DNA from: Gymnopilus junonius
Taxonomy: Eukaryota; Basidiomycota; Agaricomycetes; Agaricales; Galerinaceae
Reading direction: 5' to 3'
DNA length: 26,029 nucleotides
NCBI GenBank assembly: GCA_015501075.1
Contig: JADNYJ010000439.1
Span: forward strand, 1-26,029
The notes beneath the pieces were generated by a model. It was not told the DNA's origin. It worked only from the letters and a program-made list of their open reading frames with translations, and made no database searches. Shown piece after piece: positions 19,191-26,029 of this stretch. Each line of letters begins with the position of its first letter. The first letter of the stretch is position 1. A program made the position numbers and the translations under genes.

Positions 19191-21792
19191 TACCAGGTTT
19201 CACCTGAATAGTATGTATCCCTTTACCTATTATTCCATTGTCAGGCTTTCTTGATTGCACTTCATCCAGCGTGCCTGTTAGGAGTTCGCCCATATAAGCA
19301 CTCTCCAGGTATTCAATTATTGCTTTCTGGAAGTCTGAATCAGAATCCATAATTCTGTCCCTAATTTCTTGAGGCGAAAGTGCACCTTCTATCCATAATA
19401 GCATATGTAAATGCAAAGTCAATCGTCCTTGTTGCTCGACCGTTCCATAATAGGCACCTGTTTTCCCATAAAGACCCGGATGGTCCTCGCCCACACCAAG
19501 TACATGTTTGATCACTAGTCTGACCATGACGTCGAAGAACTTAGCAGCTGCAACAGGATTTCGTAGTATAAGCTGATCCCTTTCATCCGAAGACCTAAGT
19601 TCCGGTTTGAAGGTAATATCCTTGTCTGCATAATACAAACATAGAGGATGCCTGCTATCAGCAGGCGAAAAAGTGATGAACCACGAGGGAGCTCCTTTAA
19701 ATGACACCAAGGACCAAATTTCATTTCTCATATACTTTTTACTTGTCAGCGAGCCTTTTACACTACCGCCAACGTGATCCAGATCATCGAGCAGTTTGAA
19801 ACACGCCTTCTCATCCTCGGTAACAGGCGTAACATGCTCGCCTGACCGCATCCTCTTTGATATGGATTCTAGCACATGGGGCTTAATCCCATGCAGTCGT
19901 TGCGCTATATCGTCAAACCTTTGCCGTTTGGCCATTAAAAAACTCCCTGTAGAACAATCTTTGATCTGTTCATGATTGAAAGCTATTATGGGAAAGTACA
20001 GATCAGTCTGGAAACGCTTGTCATAGTACAATAGCAAGTTCTTCTTGTGCTCTGCCTCTGACAGCTTTCGGGCGTGCCTTTCTTGCCCTAGACCACCTTT
20101 GCCATATGGAAACAGCCAAGGGAACATTTGGGGATATATCTGAGGGTTCCCATATATAGGTTGTGGCTGCTCTTCGTGCCCCATGGCCAAAGCCAGACCT
20201 CCCTTTTCGAGATGTCTGAGTGCTTTAATTTTAATCTCCTTCATATCAATCTTCTCGTACTCCTCTCCTGTTAATCCATGAACAGTGAACGGGCAAGGAC
20301 CATTTTCAGTGCCCTCTTCCAGGTCGTTGTCGAATTTACTCATTGCAGATGCAATTTTATTGGAGTCCGAGTCATTGTGCCTATAATCCACTATTACAGG
20401 TACGCCAGCCAAAGGATAAGAATTAAGGTTTTCCTGCGATATTTCGAGGTCGGCATAATCGGAATGATTCAATTTCAGCCATTCCAGTGCCTCTGCTACT
20501 CTGTTCCTTCGCACAAATAGCGGTGTTCGTTTGTACTCCTCTTCTGTGGGTCTTACTGGACCGATGAACACAAAGGCCAACACTTCACTAAGATCCTCCT
20601 TGCTAGGCGGTAGATACTTGTAGACTTTTGCCGTGGGGTTTGCGAACATAATACAATTCGCAATCATCTTTGCTCGACCCGAAGAAACACGCACCAGGCA
20701 CCTATTGTGACGTATGCGCGCTATCAGCATCTGTTCCGCGAAAGTGAGGCCACGCAGTTGTTTCGGCACGTCGCCCAGCCACACGCCATTCGCCAGAGAC
20801 GCCAATGGGAGTTTATTCTTCTTCAAGGCATCCTCACAATGTGCGCATATATGTTTACAATCTCGCGCCAATATCGGTCCATCCAACTCACTGATATTTT
20901 CATCAGCAGAATGCCGTTCTTTTCGCGTTACGTTGAAGGACCGCAGGACGTTTAAGTCCAATTCACAACTATCGAGCAATTTAAGATGGCACAAGCGACG
21001 AAGTCTTCCACAAACCGCACAGCCAGCCTCTTCGAATCGAGCTGGGTTAATGTCCTTGCAGTAATTACCAATGATATCCCTCACGAGATCAGGTGTCACT
21101 GGCGGAGGAGGGAAAGTCGGAGTGGTAGTCAAGTCCGAATCTATCTTCAGGTCATCTGCAATAGTTCCCTGATTGCCATCAATATTTTTGGCCCTGTGCT
21201 TCTTCACTCTTTCCGTGCTACTCTTAGCAACATTTTGTTGTAGACAAAAAACAGAGCAATTATCCTCACACGTAGGACAATGATGATGTTTGAATTTTTC
21301 TATGAGCGCTTCTTTCCTCAAAGCTCTCACAGAGCTAATTCGATGAGCTTTAGAAAGCTCCTTTAGCTCATCTCTCGTCAATAAAGGTGCCAGCTCTGCT
21401 AATGAAAGGTCAACTGCAACGCATGACACATTTTGGGTGAGAACCGTAGGCAAAGAGGCACGAGAAGTGTATCCTTGCAACCTGTAGCGTGCGTGGATGT
21501 CGATAACCGCATCGCTGGGACACAACACATGGTCAATCAGTCGATCACCTAGCAGCCACCGTGCAGGAGCCACCCCACCACCAAGATACACGTCGCAGTT
21601 TGCCGCACGCAAACCTACGGACGTGTTATCCGCAGGAGATGTGGTATCCGAAGGGCTCATGTCATTTATGACAGAACAACCATTTCTCGTTTTACCGCCC
21701 CCCCGAGGACCCTTCGAAGGCAAAAAGAGTGTATAATATTTACTGCACTGTTTGCATTCATGTAATAAGAACAATACTATCACATCAGCCAT
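19177..21792 (-). CDS. Helitron Rep N-terminal half with HUH motif (871-codon open segment)
   Basis: An uninterrupted 871-codon frame. It opens with a Cys-rich stretch (LLHECKQCSKYY) and a SAP-like segment (LTRDELKELSKAH). A DUF6570-like region follows with CAVCGRLRR, CKHICAHCEDAL and RGLTFAEQMLIARIR. The Helitron_like_N domain comes next with MFPWLFPYGKGG, YYDKRFQTD and FITFSPAD. The HUH motif LHLHMLLW has its two metal-binding His codons within 19405-19413. The segment ends at GKKKG where a homopolymer shifts the frame. The ATG at 21792 is probably not the real start: the 320-codon frame to its right is in the same phase and separated only by a TGA plus four codons. It acts in the nucleus as the rolling-circle initiator. 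Confidence 0.9.
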   Translation of the reverse strand: MADVIVLFLLHECKQCSKYYTLFLPSKGPRGGGKTRNGCSVINDMSPSDTTSPADNTSVGLRAANCDVYLGGGVAPARWLLGDRLIDHVLCPSDAVIDIHARYRLQGYTSRASLPTVLTQNVSCVAVDLSLAELAPLLTRDELKELSKAHRISSVRALRKEALIEKFKHHHCPTCEDNCSVFCLQQNVAKSSTERVKKHRAKNIDGNQGTIADDLKIDSDLTTTPTFPPPPVTPDLVRDIIGNYCKDINPARFEEAGCAVCGRLRRLCHLKLLDSCELDLNVLRSFNVTRKERHSADENISELDGPILARDCKHICAHCEDALKKNKLPLASLANGVWLGDVPKQLRGLTFAEQMLIARIRHNRCLVRVSSGRAKMIANCIMFANPTAKVYKYLPPSKEDLSEVLAFVFIGPVRPTEEEYKRTPLFVRRNRVAEALEWLKLNHSDYADLEISQENLNSYPLAGVPVIVDYRHNDSDSNKIASAMSKFDNDLEEGTENGPCPFTVHGLTGEEYEKIDMKEIKIKALRHLEKGGLALAMGHEEQPQPIYGNPQIYPQMFPWLFPYGKGGLGQERHARKLSEAEHKKNLLLYYDKRFQTDLYFPIIAFNHEQIKDCSTGSFLMAKRQRFDDIAQRLHGIKPHVLESISKRMRSGEHVTPVTEDEKACFKLLDDLDHVGGSVKGSLTSKKYMRNEIWSLVSFKGAPSWFITFSPADSRHPLCLYYADKDITFKPELRSSDERDQLILRNPVAAAKFFDVMVRLVIKHVLGVGEDHPGLYGKTGAYYGTVEQQGRLTLHLHMLLWIEGALSPQEIRDRIMDSDSDFQKAIIEYLESAYMGELLTGTLDEVQSRKPDNGIIGKGIHTIQVKPGKKKG

Positions 21793-21804
21793 TGTTGTAT
21801 CTGG

Positions 21805-22767
21805 TCAGATTTTGATTCCGTGGATGTTCGCAACATCAAGCAACTTAGGGACTGACAAGAAATCCAACAGGTCTCCCAATGGCAACCGCGTTGCAACATA
21901 TCTTCCATCGCACATGCTCAGGGAAACAAACTCCTCCTCTGAGACATATGAATGGAATCTATACTCCAATGCAGGGTCAAATTCAGCAGGTTGACCAACA
22001 ATATGAGCAGCAATTGAATATCCTTTCACATATCGGAGAATATTATTGCAGCCTTGTTTGTAACTCTTCCACCTGAACCTCTTTTTGCATGTCGGGACAT
22101 CAATATTATCCTTATAGTACTTACAAGGGTGATATCGAACAGTGGCAGAAGCCTTGACTCGCATGTAAGCGAGCATAGCACAGAAATCATGTCTTCGCAT
22201 AATATATCTCGACAGAAAAAGCTTGATATGGGAGATGACAAATTCAATCCGATCCATCATGCGCTCTTGGAGCCGAAAGTTTTTAACATCGTATATATTG
22301 AGATTAGCAAGGCAAGTCACACATTTGCGAAGTACAGATACCAATGGCTCCAGCACACGCCAGCAGGACTGAATGACAGTTTTTATGACCACCTTGATGT
22401 GACGAATCCACTTGTGTTCATAGGAATGACCATCAACTGGAACTTCACACAAGTATAGTCCAACCTGACGGAATGGGTGCAAAACACCCTGTGAATTTGT
22501 TGGCACCCCAGCAAATGCCGAGGGCGAAGAGTCTGTACAAGGCGGGCAGTATCCCATCTCAATGTGAAATATCAAATCAAGTGGCCTAAATATAGGCAGA
22601 CTAACAGCAGTGCTTGGTGCACGCATATGTCCAACTAGACACGAGCGCCGAGATTCATCATTTGCGATGTATCTCATATGATGAGCCTGAAAATGAACGA
22701 TGTCAGCAACGGAGAACACCGTGAAAACAGAAATACAATCGAACCTGAATGCCCAGCCGAACAACAA
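21805..22767 (-). pseudogene. N-terminal extension of the Helitron Rep, cut off by an in-frame TGA
   Basis: The frame runs 320 codons from 22767 to a TGA at 21805-21807 and is in phase with the 871-codon Rep frame four codons later. Its end (LSVPKLLDVANIHGIKI) and the start of the next frame read as one SAP-like unit. It is rich in Cys/His pairs (HIEMGYCPPC; RYHPCKYYKDNIDVPTCKKRF) and aromatic residues. The first codon at 22767 is TTG; the first ATG is at 22677, and an acceptor-like TTTTCAG lies at 22687-22693, so a 5' intron is likely. A one-base change (for example CGA or GGA to TGA) would explain the stop. The function is unknown; DNA binding is plausible. Confidence 0.75.
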
Positions 22768-22896
22768 AAAGATATGCAGACAATACCAAGATCAAGAGGG
22801 CTCGCGGGAGAAGCGACATAGCAGGCAGAATACAAGGAAAGAAAAGACAGGCCGGACAGTTTCGGCTGACGGAATATACATCACGTGCCAGTATGA

Positions 22897-22928
22897 TTGG
22901 TAATCGAGTCGGGAAACCTGATTACCAA
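22897..22928 (-). repeat. 24-nt palindrome family, copy C (upstream of Rep)
   Basis: Perfect 9-bp outer stem TTGGTAATC / GATTACCAA enclosing a further imperfect stem. The core in element sense is TAATCAGGT and ACTCGATTA with loop TTCCCG. It lies about 130 nt outside the Rep frame and 120 nt beyond the end of the SPT5-like gene. It may be the 5' subterminal hairpin of the Helitron. Confidence 0.65.
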
Positions 22929-23043
22929 GACATAACTTGCCACCCGGATCAACAATACACATCTATTATAGACACCGCACAAAGCGCAGGGCTACTCCCA
23001 GCAACAAGAAAATGGGAGGGGATATAATACAAACAAATATATA

Positions 23044-25392
23044 TTACCGTAAACCAGGGTTAATTCGCACGAGCTTGCCCGTTGCGATGACCGGATCGCT
23101 CTCCCCCTTTCGCAAGTGTACACCAGGCTTTCGCACTACACACTCATTTTCGCCGTAAGACTTGACCACCAACTGCTCGCCCTTTAGGGTACCCTCCAGA
23201 GGTGTCACGGCCTCCTTGTTCGCGACGGGATGCAATGGGACCAGAGAATCAATATCGACCCAACTAAACTCTCGCGTGTATCTGTCGAGTACCTGTGCAC
23301 GTGTGTCTTGGATGGAATGAATATCAACTGGTTCCCCGGTACGGCCTCTATCACGAATCCTGGCTTTAAGACGCAGTCTACTAAAAGCAACATCTTGGAG
23401 CCAGTGGGACCCAGTCAAAGAATGGTAAGGTGGAAGGGGTACAGGCACCACAGAGTGGGAACACTGAGTGAGGGATCAGGCACAGATTGAATGAGCGGAA
23501 TATCAGGCCCAGGTGTCCTCGACGATGGATCCCATGCAGGACTAACATCGCTAGCATTAGAACTTGAAAGGGGGTGGGAGCAAATACCTCTGGAACAGCT
23601 GAGGTCTGCCTTAAACTGTCGCTCGGGCGGGCCCTGCCGATATGATCAGATTATAACCAAAAGACTCGTCTCGTCTAAGGACAGCGAGATTGCTGAGCTC
23701 AACGCGGGCCATTGTGTGTGTGGCGTCTAGTTCGACTGTAGCCAAGCCTTCCCACGTGGTGGCCTTTATCAACCCGCGATAACCCTTTAGGTGGTGCGCG
23801 CCCATCACAATAACACGTTTGCCTATATAGATCTCATTCGGATCTCTTCGACCCAACTTCGCATTGCATTGTCGCCTGGGGCGCAAGGTCGATGCAACAA
23901 AGTCACTGTCGTGAAAGGCCAACTGAGATCCATAGACAACCGCCTAAGTTTCGAAGTCCATCCAACAATAAGCTGTTGGTCAAATTAAAAAATAGACAGG
24001 ACTCACTTCCAGGTTCACTGTTTGATTAACCACGGTCACTTGCGACTCGCCTACCCCAAACACACAATGTACTACCCATCCCACAAGACCAGAGTTGACC
24101 CCGGAGACTATTTTTACCTCATCCCCCACACGGTAGTGTGCTCTGACTATCCGGCGTGGAACAGCTTCTACCAGGTCTAGGGAAGGAAACCGCATGACAT
24201 ACTCGTCATCGAGAATATCAGCAATATGACCCAAAAGGTCCCTGAAGTCACCACCGGTGATCTTAACATGATCGCCAACAACCAAATTGTTACGGGAGAG
24301 GGAAGCTCTGGTAGAAGCGTTCGTAGCTGCGTCAAGTAAACCGCTTTCCACAAAGCAAGCAAACTCAGTCTGGCTTGGAAGAACATTGTCACCCAGAACT
24401 ATGTCGGCATGAGAGGGCTTGAGAATAAGGAAACCTCGGGCACTATAGAGACGCTGTCGATATACAAAGGAGCCATCGTTATTGACAGACAGGCATGTGC
24501 GCCCACGGATAGCCTGAACCTTTGTAGGAGAGACTAGGATCTGGGGTGGACGAATTAGTCTCCTGCCTCAAACTCGACAGGCAAGCGAGGAACAAGCAAG
24601 GAGGACAATTCGCCCAGATGCTCCGTAATAAGACCCACGTCTCCCCTGTAACGTCTACATCCACTAACATTGCTACGCACGCGGGCCCATGATTGCGGCT
24701 TGATATCGGGAGCAGGCGCGGATATGATGCGATGAAGGTTTTCAATAGGCACAGGAAGAATGACGTTACTGTTCAGGTCATCCCATACTCTCCGCCAAAT
24801 GGCTAACAACGTCCCAAGTTGGAGCTTGCACGAAGATCCGCCCAGGCATAGAAGGATAGGCCATTACAGGTACCTTCTGCTGCTGATCGAGGAACATCCT
24901 ACTTGCTACCATGTTTCCCTTCCCGGCTGCAAGTTCACCAAGATACCATCAAGCCATTGAATAAACCCATCCAATAGTTAAACGCACCTTGCATCCCACC
25001 TCCCATATGCACTCGTCTGGTATCGCGGCGTTAACGGGCTCACGCTGGCCCATGCAGCGTGCTCGACCCAGGAAAGCTCCCCATCGGTCGTCTGCACCAT
25101 CTGAAGTGGTATCAACGCGCAAGTGCACGCAATTCGCTGAAATTCCCATAACTCCTCATCTTCGTCGACATCGCCTATTGAGATATAATTAATTGGTACA
25201 AAAGTTCTTATAACAGTCCTAATCACCTTCAAACATGCCATCGTCTTCTTCTTCCTCTTCGCTATCGCCGACAATTGCTTCCATATCTATAAACGGATTC
25301 TCCAGCAAGTCTTAATATCGATTAACGACCGGCCTGACAGCAGCCGCACTCACATGTTCTATTCTCGGCCTCTTATGTGGTCTAATTGACAT
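23044..25392 (-). pseudogene. SPT5-like protein (NGN + several KOW domains), decayed
   Basis: Start ATG at 25392 (MSIRPHKRPRIEH), then an in-frame TAA at 25312-25314, then LLENPFID and an acidic run (DSEEEEEDDG), as at the N-terminus of SPT5. An NGN-like piece follows (IWEVGCK then PGRE; MVASRMFLDQQ; PGRIFVQAP). KOW-like units follow: WARVR...RYRGDVGLI (about 24.65 kb), VGDHVKITGGDFRDLLGHI (24.25 kb), VGDEVKIVSGVNSGLVGWVV (24.1 kb), GKRVIVMGAHHLKGYRG (23.8 kb) and a last PLEGTLKGEQLVV (23.2 kb), ending INPGLR*. Frames change near 24909-24920, 24781-24785, 24560-24570 and in the 23.9-kb region, partly at introns (for example the GTGAGT at about 24005). SPT5 with SPT4 aids RNA polymerase II elongation. 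Divergent SPT5-like paralogues are numerous in some Agaricomycetes; this copy is not the housekeeping gene. Confidence 0.7.
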
Positions 25393-25514
25393 TGGAAATA
25401 TGTAATTCACCAAATAGACGATGTAGTAGATGATGAATGGAAAGAGGAAAAACTTAAGAAAGTTAGAGAATGCCGTACCTCACCGCTGTAGGGCAGGCTG
25501 CACGTCCTGCTTGG

Positions 25515-25538
25515 TAATCGGGTTTTGAGACCCGATTA
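25515..25538 (+). repeat. 24-nt palindrome family, copy D (perfect arms)
   Basis: Arms TAATCGGGT and ACCCGATTA pair perfectly over 9 bp with loop TTTGAG. It is preceded by GCTTGG and followed by TATAAT, context that it shares with copy E. Confidence 0.75.
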
Positions 25539-25600
25539 TATAATCATAAAAAAATAACCGTAAATGATATTAAAGGGTGCGTGTGAAAATACTCGCTTGG

Positions 25601-25624
25601 TAATCGGGTTTTTCGACTCGATTA
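25601..25624 (+). repeat. 24-nt palindrome family, copy E
   Basis: Arms TAATCGGGT and ACTCGATTA (one G-T wobble), loop TTTTCG, flanked by GCTTGG and TATAAT exactly as in copy D, 62 nt away. The shared context shows D and E are a local duplication or two ends of the same kind. Confidence 0.75.
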
Positions 25625-25836
25625 TATAATGGCAAGATCAGATATTATACTAGAAGTACGAGGACGTTAACATGAGACATATATGGCAACTGTCGGCGAC
25701 GAACGATCGGTGAATGCGAAGTGGGAGAAAGGATGGTATATACATGATTGTACTGAGAGCAGCAAAACGAGTTGTATACGGATGAACAGCGAGGAGCAGG
25801 CGGAAGATGCATAAGCTATTCGGATCATGCCTTGTG

Positions 25837-26029
25837 TCAGATCCTTTTGGGCACGGGTGCTTCTTCTTCGTCTTCTTCTTCGTCTGAAGGCGTAGAAGGG
25901 TGGCGACGTTTCGACTTTGACTTGAGAAGGGGAGCATACTCAGGTTCGGATTCGTCAGGCTCGGGTAGTTCTTCATCGCCTTGCTCCTCTCTTTGTCCGT
26001 TGCGTGTTTCCTCCTCTTCTACCTCGCTG
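25837..26029 (-). CDS. C-terminus of an unidentified acidic protein (runs off right edge)
   Basis: An open minus-strand frame enters from the window edge and stops at TGA 25837-25839, giving 63 codons. Composition is strongly biased: Glu/Asp-rich (EVEEEETRNGQREEQGDEEL), a Pro/Glu stretch (PEPDESEPEY), a basic patch (KSKSKRRH), then another acidic run (DEEEDEEEAPVPKRI). This looks like a disordered tail of a nuclear protein, possibly chromatin- or nucleolus-related, but the domain part is outside the window. It could also be an exon read past its splice site. The following 200 nt would be its 3' UTR. Confidence 0.45.
   Translation of the reverse strand, partial: SEVEEEETRNGQREEQGDEELPEPDESEPEYAPLLKSKSKRRHPSTPSDEEEDEEEAPVPKRI

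Larger units (their letters stand above)
14361..22930 (-). mobile_element. Helitron (rolling-circle transposon), degenerate autonomous copy
   Basis: A single minus-strand coding unit (14489 to about 22767) carries HUH Rep, Y2 tyrosines and a PIF1-type helicase, the defining set of an autonomous Helitron. Orientation puts the element's 5' end on the right and the 3' end on the left. On the element strand a hairpin (14378-14403) is followed 13 nt later by CTAG (14361-14364), which fits a Helitron 3' terminus (hairpin, then CTRR); however, the next base is G rather than the usual T of an A^T target. The 5' end (expected TC) was not resolved; I set it after the hairpin at 22897-22928. If the hairpins at 25515-25624 belong to the same element, it is about 11.3 kb and includes the SPT5-like gene. 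Confidence 0.75.

Noticed and set aside
19177..19191. Very short intron (GTAAAAAAAAAGGATAG) joining the two Rep frames
   Set aside because: At 17 nt it is too short for a fungal spliceosomal intron; a homopolymer indel explains the shift more simply.
14361..25624. CRISPR-like array formed by the repeated palindromes
   Set aside because: The repeats are irregularly spaced over 11 kb and in both orientations, in a eukaryotic genome; they do not form an array.

Overview
The window reads as nuclear DNA of a filamentous basidiomycete, most likely an Agaricomycete. Genes are split by many short (about 45-60 nt) GT-AG introns with CTNA-type branch sites. The families present also fit: an OSBP/Osh-type lipid-transfer protein, caspase-like C14 peptidases in tandem, a vWA protein, a Ty3/gypsy element, and a large Helitron with a fungal-type Rep. 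Exon models below were joined by hand from splice sites and reading-phase agreement.

Left edge (1-2.65 kb): the 5' part of a Ty3/gypsy retrotransposon on the minus strand. It has a gag ORF, open to the window edge and with no stop in about 699 codons, preceded by a probable 5' LTR. Next come host-type genes. A beta-trefoil-like + vWA gene (plus, 2916-4909, about 11 exons, one apparent frameshift) converges on an intact 8-exon OSBP gene (minus, 5438-6986). OSBP is divergent from a 7-exon caspase-like gene (plus, 7855-10298) that carries both catalytic motifs but has one apparent 1-nt deletion. After 2 kb with no recognisable gene lies a second caspase-like copy (12315-12827). It keeps the His motif and the same intron position but has lost the Cys exon. 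Beside it is a small 4-exon gene for a membrane / glycine-rich / coiled-coil protein (13382-14000).

Right half (about 14.36-22.93 kb): a Helitron on the minus strand. One very long coding unit runs from an N-terminal Cys-rich region through a DUF6570-like region, HUH Rep and Y2 tyrosines to a PIF1-type helicase and a C-terminal papain-fold/USP-like cysteine peptidase. It is broken by one in-frame TGA and at least eight single-base frameshifts, so it is a recently decayed or poorly polished autonomous copy. To its right lies a decayed SPT5-like gene (NGN + several KOW domains, minus, 23044-25392), then the end of an unidentified acidic protein running off the right edge.

The most unusual signal is a family of five 24-nt imperfect palindromes (9-nt arms like TAATCGGGT / ACCCGATTA, 6-nt loop). 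They sit in three places: two at the Helitron 3' flank, one just upstream of Rep, and two beyond the SPT5-like gene. They may mark termini of the Helitron, or of a larger unit that includes the SPT5-like passenger. Several frameshifts fall in homopolymers, so consensus errors must be separated from real decay before calling the caspase and vWA genes pseudogenes.
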